Shown: positions 10,471 through 21,274 of the stretch, one piece after another
Layout of the letters: each line of letters begins with the position of its first letter
Numbering within the stretch: position 1 is the stretch's first letter
The notes under the pieces: generated by a model
Told to the model about the DNA's origin: nothing
What the model saw: only the letters and a program-made list of their open reading frames with translations
Databases searched by the model: none
Assembly: GCA_001179505.1 (NCBI GenBank)
Contig: CDMY01000231.1
Coordinates: 58,748 to 122,747, forward strand
DNA: 64,000 bases
Direction of reading: 5' to 3'
From: Vitrella brassicaformis
Lineage: Eukaryota > Sar > Vitrellaceae
Position numbers and translations under genes: made by a program

Positions 10471-10971
10471 ATGAAGATTGTGATGTGCCTTGTTGGTGCC
10501 CTTCTGCTGGCTGCTGCTGTCTGCGGTGCCATGACCGATGCAACCGCGCCATCTGACGCCGCCACCAATGTGATGGTGGGGAACGTTCAACAGGAGTGGA
10601 AGGAGCGCCTGCTTCCTTCCCTGTGTGTGTTTGCAGGTGCTTCGCGGATCCGTGAGCGCCTCCGCGGACGACGTCGATATGGACAATGGTGAGCCCCTCA
10701 ACGGCTTATTCTCCTCATGTTCTGGGTGCATGTGTGTGCGTCCTGCCTTCCTGCAGCTCACGACGCTGAGGCTGAGGCGGAGAGGCGTGAGCTCCAGATG
10801 TACTGTTCCCCCGGCATGTGTTTCCCCCCGCCCTGCTGCTTGTCATCTCTTCCATCTGTCAGTCGCTACTGTCCCGACTCCATGTGCAACCGCCCCCGTC
10901 ATCCCTGCTGCGTTCGCCAGTGGCCAGGATCGCAGGCGGCATGGTCACAAGCACGGCGACGACCATATTAA
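10471..10971 (+). CDS. Small secreted Cys-rich protein
   Basis: Join 10471-10575, 10637-10688, 10757-10971 gives 123 residues. The signal peptide MKIVMCLVGALLLAAAVCGA shares CLVGALLL with the phospholipase at 2103, hinting at a common signal exon. Exon 2 gives VLRGSVSASADDVD, exon 3 AHDAEAEAERRELQ and then a Cys/Pro-rich end (CSPGMCFPPPCC, RYCPDSMCNRPRHPCC). Both introns have GT...CTGCAG-type ends and keep the frame. The last exon could end differently, because a neighbouring frame (RRRHGHKHGDDHIN) is also open, so the C-terminus is less sure. Function unknown; the Cys pairs suggest a disulphide-rich extracellular peptide. Confidence 0.6.
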
Positions 10972-12161
10972 TTAGAGGTGAATGGGGAGGAGAGAGCTGC
11001 GTGCAGAGTGCATTGCTCGATGTATCTGGCGAATGCACATGCAGGTGAGTGAGTGGGCGACTGACTGCACCGCCGACTGCTGATGGATGGATGATTACAT
11101 GGACAACTTGTAGCCTAGTCCTCTGATCTGACTATCCTGCTACACTACGCTGGTGGGGGATGTATGCAATCATTCCACGCATGGTTTGCTTTTTTCCGTT
11201 GCTCGTGCCATTCATTCGTGTGTCTGTCTGTATCGGTACCACGTAATCATTCACATGGTCGGTGCTGGAATGCGCGTGCCAACTCTGATTGGATGTGTAC
11301 AATCGGTGCACACGGTCGGCGATGGCTGGCTGGTCCCTTGCGGGTTCGTGTGCTGTGTTGTTCCCACCACAAACAACCCCTCGTTTGTCTGTCTGCCTCA
11401 GGGTGTCTCTGTGCCAGGCTTCCTGTTTCATTTTGATGGTTGTATTTGTCCTAGCTAGTGTATTTGTCGGTCCTAGTACGTCACTTTGCCTGCCTGCCTG
11501 GCGCAGTTGTTCTTTCGAAAACATGTGTATAACACGAACAGACGCTGTGTCGTGTGCTCGGTGCGTAAGGAAAATGAAATGATCGTACATGGCGAAGATT
11601 CACGTTTGCATCCATACACATATCATATGCACAGTCTGCATGATGTCTGAAATTGGCGCTGTCATACCAGCGGGGTACGTCACACGAGGGGTGCAGAGGT
11701 GGAGGTGAATGACTACACCCCTCCAAATCAAGTTTGCAATGGGATTGTGTATAACAGCCTGCTCGTGCTCGCGTTTGCACGCGCCGCAGCAGCGGGGCCA
11801 TCGTTCTTCGGCAGCTCGGGCGTTAGGGCGCCGTTGAACAAACGTCCTGTGATGATCGACGAGGAGGCGACGCAAAGCTTGGTTTGATGTGATAGAGAGC
11901 AGGGAGAGCGCCTCTTTTCCTTTCTTTAAGTTTTCGAATTGGAATTCAAGAACGGACGGGCGAGAGAGAGAGAGAGAGATGTAGTTTTTCGTCTCCTTCT
12001 GTCTCGCTCTCTCTCTGTCGCCCCGCCCACCCGCCTCCCTATTCTCCGTCGCTTCCCTCATCCATCTTTTCCTCTTCTCTCTTGCCGACACTGATCCGCC
12101 TTGCCTCGAGCCTCAGACTTGCTATCGACCTGCTCTCTCTCTGAAGCCTTTCAGCTGCATC
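10972..12161. other. Intergenic, no firm gene
   Basis: TG-rich DNA to 11600, then a less repetitive stretch at 11600-11950 with open frames on both strands that I could not connect to splice sites or a family. (GA)n at about 11962, then a pyrimidine-rich leader before the ATG at 12162. The 25 bases before that ATG match those before 6300 (CCTTTCAGCTGCAT). Confidence 0.45.
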
Positions 12162-13534
12162 ATGACTCGCCTCTCGGCTGCCGTGGTGTGCCTCATCTTC
12201 CTGGTGTCGGCTGCCCTGGCCGACGATGCTTCGCGCAACGGGCTCCGCTCCATGCGCGGCAAGAACGGTGCTGCCAGTGATCAAGGTACATAGGAATGAG
12301 ACCAGATGCCTGCACATTACAGCCCATCACATCACTTGTCTGCCTGTCGTCTCTCTCTCCCTTTTTTTGTGCAGCTGCGGATGATCTTGTGTACGGCCTC
12401 AGGTGGACACACAGCATCCCCGAGCTGGACAGCATGCCTGAGGAGCCACCCCAGCATCGCGCCCTGTGGCCCAAGATCAGTGCACCCAAGATCAGCCCGC
12501 CCAAGATCAAAAGCCCCGATCTCGGCAATCTGGGTAAGGCAGCAGGCACGGCTGCTGGGGGGGCTGTTGGGACCAAGTATGGAGGCCCTGTTGGAGGCGC
12601 AGCTGGCGCGGCCGCTGGGGGCCGATTGGGAGAAAAGGCCGGAAACTGGGCGGAGGAGCGGCTTGGCGGCTCCTTTGGGTACAGACGTCTGAGTGACGAC
12701 ACGGCCGATGCAGAGGTAGGAGGGATGGGAGAGAGGCACTGGGCTTGCTTCAGCAGTTGTTCGCATCGCACCCCATCTCATTGCTTGCTGTCTGTCTGTC
12801 TGTCTGTGAGTGCAGGAAGCCGCGGATGATCTTGTGTCCGGCCTCGAGGACAAGGACGCTGAGGAGCATGAGGAGGAGCCACCCCAGCATCGCGCTCTGT
12901 GGCCCAAGATCAGTGCGCCCAAGATCCCCGCGCCCAAGATCCCCAGCCCCGATCTCGGCAATCTGGGTAAGGCAGCAGGCACGGCTGCTGGGGGGGCTGT
13001 TGGGACCAAGTATGGAGGCCCTGTTGGAGGCGCAGCTGGCGCGGCCGCTGGGGGCCGATTGGGAGAAAAGGCCGGAAACTGGGCGGAGGAGCGGCTTGGC
13101 GGCTCCTTTGGGTACAGACGTCTGAGTGACGACACGGCCGATGCAGAGGTAGGAGGGATGGGAGAGAGGCACTGGGCTTGCTTCAGCAGTTGTTCGCATC
13201 GCACCCCATCTCATTGCTTGCTGTCTGTCTGTCTGTCTGTCTGTGAGTGCAGGAAGCCGCGGATGATCTTGTGTCCGGCCTCGAGGACAAGGACGCTGAG
13301 GAGCATGAGGAGGAGCCACCCCAGCATCGCGCCCTGCAGTTCAGCCTGCCCAAGATCCCCAGCCCCGATCTCGGCAATCTGGGTAAGGCAGCAGGCACGG
13401 CTGCTGGGGGGGCTGTTGGGACCAAGTATGGAGGCCCTGTTGGAGGCGCAGCTGGCGCGGCCGCTGGGGGCCGATTGGGAGAAAAGGCCGGAAACTGGGC
13501 GGAGGAGCGGCTTGGCGGCTCCTTCGGGTACTAG
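12162..13534 (+). CDS. Secreted glycine-zipper repeat protein, copy 2 (three shorter repeats)
   Basis: Join 12162-12285, 12375-12715, 12816-13148, 13253-13534 gives 359 residues. The signal peptide is nearly identical to copy 1. Each of exons 2-4 encodes the acidic lead, PKI units (fewer than in copy 1; exon 4 has only QFSLPKIPSPDL) and a shorter zipper (GTAAGGAVGTKYGGPVGG, AAGAAAGGRLGEKAGNW), ending LGGSFGY. The repeats inside copy 2 resemble each other more than those in copy 1, so unit homogenisation happened separately in each gene after the segment was duplicated. Introns are phase 0 between repeats, phase 1 after the signal exon. Confidence 0.8.
12375..13534 (+). repeat. Tandem exon-intron duplication, three units
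   Basis: Units start at 12375, 12816 and 13253, spaced about 440 bases. The 5' flank of each repeat exon carries the same (CTGT)n tract and GTGAGTGCAG acceptor; in unit 1 it is replaced by the CCTTTTTTTGTGCAG acceptor that follows the signal exon. Confidence 0.85.
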
Positions 13535-14672
13535 ACTGGTAGATGAATTGCGGACGCTTCCATGGTGTTGTGGGGCCGGGAGGGAGGAGTGAGAGGCGTC
13601 CTCTTGGGTCATGGGCCATGTCATGTATGCCCTGTCTGTCTTTTCCCATTCCCGTGTATGTATGTACCCCACTTATGTGTGTGCGTGTATGTGCGTGTAG
13701 ACAGACAGGTAAGCAGGTAGATCGGTTCGGCGCTGCCGTGCCATTAGCGCACGGTACACAGATGCAATGGGCAATGGGGTCGGCTGACTGGATGCTATCA
13801 TGATGACACGAGGCTGGGGCTTCGTGAATTTCATGGTTACATGGATATACAAGTGTACACTGGGCAGATCGCTTCGGCCGTGAACATGCACAGTGGTGTG
13901 TCACCCTTTTGCCTCGGGCCGTGTGTCTTTTCGCGCTCTCATGTATGAATGTGTGTTTGTGTGCACGTGTAGATAGGCAGGCAGGTCGGTACGAAGGGTA
14001 GTCGCTGCCGTGCCAGTAGCGTACGGTACACAGATACAATGCACTGGATGGATGGTGTGACGATGATGCACGAGGCTGGGGCTTCGTGGATTGCGTGCTC
14101 ACATACGTGTGTTTGTACACTACGCGTTGCTCAAATGATTTGAGTTGGTTATTTGTGGGAACCATAGCGTGGGCGGCTGTGGTTTTCATCTGACTGACTG
14201 TCGATACGTGTACGTGAATGTGTGATGTGCCGTGTGGCCGAGTGGGCTGTGTGAGTGTCTGTGGGCCGAGTGCACGTACAACACTGATGGGATAAATGGA
14301 TGGATGAGATTACGGTCGAGTGGAGTTCATGCCGCACTTTTCGCCTTCTTCGCTATTCGTCGGACTGAGTTACGTATTTGTGGGCTTCACAGACAGAGGT
14401 GCCTCCGTTTTCATTTGTCTGTCTCACTCATCTTCATACGCCTGCATGTGTGTGGTGAGTCGTGTGGCCAAGTGGGCTGTATGTGCCTTGTTTGTAAGTA
14501 TGTTTGCATGAAGCACGCCCTGTGGATATGCAGACAGGATGGGGGGATGCATGGATGGGTGAGACACAATCAATGGGACACATTCACTTCACATTGAAGT
14601 CGATTGGATCACGCTGTGAGTCACCAGCACCAAGTACCTCCATCAAATGAGGTCCATCTGTCAGTCAGCTGG
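13535..14672. repeat. Spacer repeat, copy C
   Basis: Non-coding, matches 7935-9033 in its first half and 3080-3530 in its second half (14216-14640), so it carries blocks shared with both other spacers. It abuts the stop codon of SEH1. Confidence 0.75.
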
Positions 14673-16938
14673 CTAGTGGTCGACCATCGCATCCGCCCCA
14701 TGAGCCCCTCCCCCACTCACAGCAGCAGCAGCAGCAGCACCACCGCCACCGCCAGTGCCATTTAACAGACGATCAGACATGACTGCACACACACACAGAG
14801 AGAGAAGAGAGACACATGAACCGCGCGTGCGTGTGTCGTGCCCCCCTCTCTCTTTGGCTGACATGACGGCCTTGGTTCCTTCTCGTCATCTCCTGGTATG
14901 AGTGTGGTGATTGGCACCCACTCGGGCGGCTCCTGGTCGCCACACCGCCATGATATCACCTGCAGAGAAGAATGCATCATGCAACATTCACCAATGGGTT
15001 TTCCTTCCCGTCCTCCTCCCCCCCTTACTGTTCCGTCATCTGCCGCTGCGGTGAGGACGGTGCCGGTGACGTTGAAGCACACACGCCATATCTGCACACA
15101 TACAGCCCACAGTTGTCACGAAGCATGCACTGAATCACACAACGCAATGGGTGTGATCTTAGGCGGGTTCACCGGTCCCGGCGATATTTCGATCTTCTGC
15201 AGGATCTGGAGCAGCCACTTGTCGGACGCGCCGGCCACACCCGACTCTGCACAGACAGACACTCAACGAGAGATGCCTGCCTGTCGCGTACACACGCACA
15301 CAAGCTTGTTGCTTCCGTGCATACCAGCCGATGGTGGCAAGATGGCCTCCGCCTGAGCAAAGGGGCGAGCATGAGATGCCCTTCTGTCGATGGGCGTATG
15401 TCTGCCTGGCTGTGTGCCTGCCCTATTACTGACCGGTGCGTTGGCCGATGTGTCTTGTTGTGGCTGCTGCTTCCACTGCCATATGTGCACCAGGGGCTCG
15501 TCCCCACAGGTGGCCAGCAGATCATACGGCCTGCATAGGCTGGGTGCCCACGCCACATCCTTCAGAGGGGCACTGCTCGCCTGCACACACACACACACAC
15601 ACACACACAGAGCACAACACAATGTAACGCACACGCACATCCCATCAGCCCAGCCATCGACCGGTCAGCCAACCTTTTGCTCTGCAAGCCTCGACCAGCC
15701 CCGCCCACTCCTGTAATGAACCACAGCAGCCAGCCATGCGGCGATCCAATCCATCGCTGTGTGTGCCGCCCGCCATGCCATAGATCGATCCCCTACTCAC
15801 TTGCCCCAGACGTCGAGTATGCCGTCGTTGCCCACCACGGCCAGTATCTGGTCCTCACTGTCGAAGTTCCACGCCAGCGCCGTGCAGCCTCGGGGGCAGT
15901 TGCTTCGCTTGTGACTTGTGAAGCAATCCTCCTGACCGATTGATTGAACACACAGCTGCAATGTGTGGGTGGTGATGGCCGCCATTGTGTGCGTACCATT
16001 GGCCACGCCCCGAGCGAGAGGAGGTCTTGCGCCTCGTAGATGCGGACGCTGCCGTCGGCACTGCACGTGGCCTGATGCGTCGCGTGGGTGGTTGAGCATT
16101 CATCCATCACACACACACGTGCGCGCCTCGGCTCTCTGTTTGTTGGCTGACCAGTCTGAGTCCATGCTTCTTGGGCGAGAACTGGATGTCGCGTACGGGC
16201 ATCTGACACGGATATTTCGACGCAGGCCACAATGTGACCGTAGGGCGATGACCGTGTGTGCGTTGGATCGATTCACTTGTGCGTCTGAGAGTTTCGCTCT
16301 CCTCTTCCATATGTTTGTCAGATCTGCCGGCGCGCCGACATTCTCAGCGTGGCCCTTTGGTCTGTATCTCTCCGACCAGATGCAGACAGTCCTGTCCTCC
16401 GAGCAAGTCGCAAGAACCTATCCGCCAACGAGTACCTCTGTAGGGCCCACACTTGCGTGTCTTCTCTTGACTCGACTCACCTGGCCGAACTCGGGATGCG
16501 CCCAGTCGACCCGCCAGATGGGAGCATCGTGAGCCTGACCACACACAGACGATCTAACCCGTGCGTGCCGTGCCTCGAGACCACCCGTCGTACGCTCTCG
16601 ATGTTGGCTGACTCATTCCACTCGCCGCTTCTCTGGTCGTAATCAAACACAATGACCTTCTGAGATGACGAACACACCGCCAGCCGGTCACCTGCATGAG
16701 CGACGGAGGGAGAAGAGTCAAGTCATTCAGTGAATGAATGAATGAACGAGTGAACGTTGTAGTGTATTAGCGGTTGGTGTGACTGTGCTTACCGTAGTAG
16801 TTGTATGTGATGTCGTGGATGTAGTCTGCTGACGTCGCCAGCCTCACTGTGATGCTCTTGTCCAACCGCTGATAAATCAACACAAACGACAAGCAACGGA
16901 CGAACGCTGTGATTGATTCATCTTCCTTTGCTGACCAT
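14673..16938 (-). CDS. SEH1: Nucleoporin SEH1 (WD40 beta-propeller)
   Basis: Complement of 15 exons: 16936-16938, 16793-16868, 16594-16691, 16481-16534, 16277-16417, 16152-16202, 15997-16071, 15801-15931, 15674-15710, 15434-15580, 15325-15352, 15173-15246, 15029-15091, 14863-14959, 14673-14782; 394 residues, near the family size of about 360. Family landmarks in order: ADYIHDITYNYYG, WRVDWAHPEFGQ, VLATCSEDRTVCIW, VRDIQFSPKKHGLRLATCS, RIYEAQDLL, CTALAWNFDSEDQILAV, LKDVAWAPSLCRPYDLLAT, WRVCFNVTGTVLTAAADDG. SEH1 is a WD40 subunit of the nuclear pore Y-complex and of the GATOR2/SEA complex. The ATG forms an exon by itself, and the last intron uses the weak donor T|GTCAGC; that choice keeps the Gly/Ala tail frame found in all three copies. 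Confidence 0.9.
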
Positions 16939-17576
16939 CCTGACGCGCGGCTGTATGGCGCTGCTGATCTTCTCACTTTTGTTTGTTTGTCGAATTTTAG
17001 CTCGCACGCCGATCGGGCGCTAAGGGCTTCTTTCCATCTTCCCTTCGGTGCAGTGCGGCTCAGCCTTACCTCTGCGGGCTTATGCGTGCGGATCATTCGA
17101 AAAAAAACACCTCAATTGCATCCACATTGGATGCAGTACGATCAATGCATGCAACTGGATGTCCCCTCCTGCCCACCGCACGTCCTGCCTCATCGAAAAC
17201 CCGTCGAAGCCAGCCGAAAAGGGGAATTCGCCTTTGGCTTGCCTTGTTTGCTGTATCTGCAAACGCCAAAGCAACCCAAGTGCAGCGTAGAGATAGAGAG
17301 GAAGAGGGATCGGGAACGGGAAAACGCGAGAGCAGCACAACGAGCCATGCAGCGCAAAACAGCGCACGTGATACGTCGGGAGGCCGTGCATCTTTCAGAT
17401 GCTGGCCCACGCATCCCCACTGATGGCTTCCTTCCTTCGGTGCCCACACGCAAACAAACAGCCACACACGGTGACTTACTAAGACATCCCCACCGGCCGC
17501 ACACACATACGGCATCAATGGCAACTTCATTGGTTTGACGCCACTCATTCGAATCACATCCCTCCCCTTCCACCAC
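16939..17576. other. Intergenic upstream of SEH1, no gene seen
   Basis: Open frames on both strands here lack family resemblance and good splice junctions. Probably holds the SEH1 promoter and the 3' end of the next minus-strand gene. Confidence 0.4.
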
Positions 17577-18575
17577 CTACACTACTATGGCGTCACCAAT
17601 TAGCACAGAGTCAGCGAGTTCGACGGGCAGCTTGCATGTCTCGGTCGATAGAAAGAACCCCACCTGAGCTGTGCTGACCGTTTCCGCGGTGAAATTGACC
17701 GTCAGGAAGGCCACCCCGGTCGGAGGCGGGTTCTTGATAAGCTCTTCGGAGGGCGCTATGAACACCTGCATTATACAGACGGAAACAAACGAGATGGGCA
17801 GCTAAACCGCAGGAAGACGCCTGGGTTCAGCTGCAAAGGCTGACCACGTCCTCGAAGGTGATTCTGTCCTTGTCAGTGTCGGCGTCGGACTCGCCAACCA
17901 CTTCGTTCATGACCCCTTGGACAGTGATATCGACGTCGCCCACGAGGCTGAACAACAAGGCAGACACGGACGCAAAGATGGACAGACCCAGGCGATAGAA
18001 TCGATTTCCTGTGAATGAAGTGGAGTCGCTCGGTTTGTCCTCTTTCCCACCTGTTGGAAGCTATGACCAGCACGGGTTCTTTGATACCCTGGCAAGCAGA
18101 GCACAACAACAGCAGGACAGGGGTGACGCATACGCCCCCGCGTACGTACGTGCGTTCGTACCTCTGGTATGCTGTTGAGGGGCACAGTAACGTCCAGAAT
18201 GACCTGTCGCGTCTTTTTGCCGACAAAGGCATTGACAATGTGCGGTTTCATATTGCCCTCGAACGCCAGCGTTGCACAGATTTCCTCGTATCCATCGGTC
18301 TGCTCCGTCACTTGACTGACGTCGTCTTTCGTCAGCCGCGCAGCGCCAACCTTCTTGACGCTGCCTGCTGCGTCCCGCACAGACATTTTGACATTCTCTC
18401 TCCTTTTGAGGCTCTTGCCATCCTCCCTGCTTCGGTGGAGCAGCTCTATCTTCCCCCGGATGTCCTCGAGCTTCTCTCTCAATTGCAAGTTGGCGTCAAG
18501 CGGCGACGGAAGGGAGCTTTGCACCACCGGCTGAGCGAAGGCCGCAGCAAGGAGGAAGAGGGCCGTGGCACTCAT
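17577..18575 (-). CDS. Secreted protein of unknown function
   Basis: Complement of join 17577-17765, 17845-17947, 18051-18088, 18162-18575, 247 residues. A signal peptide (MSATALFLLAAAFAQPVVQS) is followed by a coiled-coil-like helix (LQLREKLEDIRGKIELLHR) and then a beta-rich region: CATLAFEGNMKPHIVNAF, RQVILDVTVPLNSIPE, EPVLVIASN, VDITVQGVMNEVVG, an acidic DADTDKDR turn, and GVAFLTVNFTAETVSTAQVGF. The strand pattern suggests one extracellular beta-sandwich domain; I do not recognise a family. The acidic turn is not a canonical EF-hand. It is transcribed away from the xylanase gene, with the two start codons 69 bases apart. Confidence 0.65.
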
Positions 18576-18644
18576 ATTTTCCCGGACGCACGCATTTACG
18601 CTAGCTACGCTGTTGCCAGACCGTTTGAGAAAACGGCAGCAAGA
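18576..18644. promoter_or_regulatory. Short shared region between divergent starts (secreted protein / xylanase)
   Basis: Only 69 bases separate the two ATGs, so both 5' leaders and any promoter elements must lie here or overlap the coding ends. Both products carry signal peptides, which makes co-expression plausible (inference). Confidence 0.5.
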
Positions 18645-20713
18645 ATGAGGTCTTTCCCTGCTCTCTGCCTTGCCCTCGCGGCAACACAGCTGTTTGCGGG
18701 TGAGCACCACACTCACTCAACCACATTTGCCTGCCTGCTGATGTCTGTGTGTTGCTTGTGTGCAGCTGCGCAGGACAGTGAACCCAAAGTCCTGGAGCCC
18801 AAGGAGCAGGTGTTCCTTGTGGGCTCCATCAACGGCGAGAAACACCTGCACAATGCGGCTCCCATCACCGTCGACCCCTTCCCCCTCCATCCCCCCGAGC
18901 CGCCCCGCACAGTCACCATCCTCTTCCAGCCAGACCCCGAGCACGCCACCAAAGAGCTCGAGGACATCCAAAGCGTCCAGTTCACCGTCAGGAATGAGAA
19001 AGGAAGAGCAGTCTACAATCGGACGACGTCCAGTCCACCGTTCTCCCTCTTTGCCCACGAGAAGGGGACATTTCAGGGTGCCTCGCTCGGCACCAAGACT
19101 CCCAGCACGCAGCTGAGGCGGAGCCTGCAGAAGGACGGCAACCATCACTCTTTCCTGCTGCAGGGGCGCCACACCCTTGAGGCGGCGGTGCTGCGGAAAG
19201 GAGACAAAGACCCCAAGGTCTTCACCGTCGATCTGAAGACGACGAACCACAGTGAGCCAGAGATGCAGACAGACCTACCAGCCTGCCACCCACCACTCAT
19301 TCATGGATGGCTCTCTGTCCGTTGCGTGCAGGTAGCTCGTTGCTGACCCATCCCGGGATAAGTGGGATAGAACTCGAGAAGGAGACATCCGACGAGTGGT
19401 TCGGCTCTCTCAAGGAAGCGGCCACCAAGGCGGGCATCGCCTTCGGGTCCGCCATCTGCCAGACGCCATTCGACCTGCAGGGCACACCGAGATGCCGATA
19501 TGGCGGCGAGGGGGCGTACCAAGCCATTGTGAGAGAGGAGCTGGCTGTCATATCGCCCGAGAGGGAGTGCAAGTGGTGGTTTACCCGGACGAGTGCGGAC
19601 TTGGATGAAATCGACTTCACTGGCTGCGACGACATCTTTGACCTAGCCATCGCCAACAAGCAGCAGGCGCGCTTCCACACGCTCCTGTGGCACAGCGACG
19701 CCTTCTACGGCAACATCGAGGAGTGGCTTCACGCCATGAAGGCCGTCGACAAGAGAGCCCAGCTGATCGGCCACATTGAGAAAATGGTCGAGAGGTATCG
19801 GACGCCCAAGTACTCCAACATCATCGCATGGGACGTTGTCAACGAGGGTATGGCACATACGCACAACTTAGGTGTCTTGACGTCTGTTTGTCTGTGTCAT
19901 GTGATCTGTGTGTGCAGCGATTGATGACGCGCAGGACGAAGCCGAGGTCAGGAGCGGCGGCTACAAGCTGCGTGACAGCATGTGGCATCCCGACCTCCCC
20001 GAGTATATCGACCTCGCCTTTGTTTACGCCCACAAGGCCGGACAGGCCGCCGACGCCAAGCACAACTCCACCACGATGCCGCCCATGAAGCTCTTCTACA
20101 ACGACTACTCGTGCGAGTCCACTGAAGGCTACAGCGGCACCAAATCGGACGCCGTCTACAACCTCTTGGCGGGCATGAAGAGACGTGGGGTGCCTGTCGC
20201 AGGGGTCGGCTTCCAGTCGCACGTCAACGGCGAGTACAGCTACTATGAGGGCGTGCGGAAGAACATGCGGCGTCTGGGCGAGTTGGGGCTGGAGGTGCAG
20301 TTCACCGAGCTGGATGTGGCCTGCGGCAAATGGGGGGTGGGTGCGGGGGACGACCCCGGCTACACGCCCTGCAAGCAATCCGAATGGACACCGGAAAGAG
20401 AGCTGCAACAGGCGAGAGGGACCAGAGACAAAGCACAGGCGAAGACAGAGTCCATGCGACCTCTCTCCATTTGTGCCTCTAGGCGGAGATATACCGGCAG
20501 TTTATGCGTGTATGTCTGGAAGAGCCCAACTGCACCGGCTTCATCACATGGGGCTTTGTGGACAAGTCATCGTGGCTCAACCGGGGCATGTATTCCCCTG
20601 ACTGGCCGCTGCTCTTTGACTCGTCATACAAACCCAAGCAGAGCTACCTCGCACTCAGAGAGGAGCTGAGGAACCACACGATAGCCGCGGAGAAGATGGG
20701 GCGCCGACAGTGA
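18645..20713 (+). CDS. Secreted GH10 endo-1,4-beta-xylanase
   Basis: Join 18645-18699, 18766-19251, 19332-19847, 19918-20411, 20483-20713, 593 residues. A signal peptide (MRSFPALCLALAATQLFA) is followed by an N-terminal region of about 160 residues with strand-like segments (VTILFQPDPEHATK, IQSVQFTVRNEKG) that may be an accessory or carbohydrate-binding domain (inference). The catalytic GH10 barrel covers roughly 185-590: FGSAICQTPF, HTLLWHSDAF, the acid/base Glu in WDVVNEA and the nucleophile Glu in QFTELDVA. GH10 enzymes cut internal xylan bonds with retention. Intron 4 has a GC donor (CAACAG|GCGAGAG). Such an enzyme suggests the cell digests algal or plant polysaccharide, or remodels its own wall. 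Confidence 0.9.
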
Positions 20714-21274
20714 CGCCGGCCAGCGTCGTGCGTAGTGTTTGCGTCGCGTCAAGTGGTGCTGTGCTCTCTGACGGGCGACTTAGGCAGTGAAGTATTTTGT
20801 GGTGTTTTGTGTTTTGTGTGGCGGAGGCAGATATGAGACAAGACACCGAATGTCGGTGTCATTCCATCCACTGACTGTCGAACAAGTGGTTTTGAGCGAA
20901 CTGGGGTCTCCTCGATTGCTGATTGGGCGGGGTGATGTGTGTGTGAGAGATCGAAGGTGTGCATGCGCCATGGATGAGACATCATCGCATTCACGATCGT
21001 TCAACTGACAGGTCGTCCGTTCATGTAATTAATGCGAACAAGCCGATCGGATCGCTGGATGGATGTGTGTCCGCCTTGCCTGCCTACCTGTGAGCATGAC
21101 TACAGCTCTCACTTGACTGTCAAAGACCGCATTGATTGACAAATACTACAAAGAACGACAAAGGAAAGAACACATGCAGCGAACGAATGCACTGCAAACA
21201 CATCTCCATCACCAAACAGAGGACAGCTCAGCTCAGCTCAGCTCAGCTTGGCTGCTGCTCATGTGTGCGTTCGT
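20714..21274. other. Intergenic between convergent genes, no gene seen
   Basis: Contains an (AGCTC)n repeat at about 21223-21246. Both flanking genes end here. Confidence 0.5.

Noticed and set aside
11600-12091. Minus-strand open frame (163 codons) and an opposing 62-codon frame
   Set aside because: The minus frame begins in (GA)n-rich leader DNA of the next gene; neither has a recognisable domain.
17880-17950. EF-hand in the secreted protein (DADTDKDRITFE)
   Set aside because: The hydrophobic residue is one place off the canonical position 8 and the flanking helices are missing.
21223-21246. Short (AGCTC)n tract as a possible regulatory palindrome
   Set aside because: Perfect simple repeat between convergent genes; no reason to think it regulates either.
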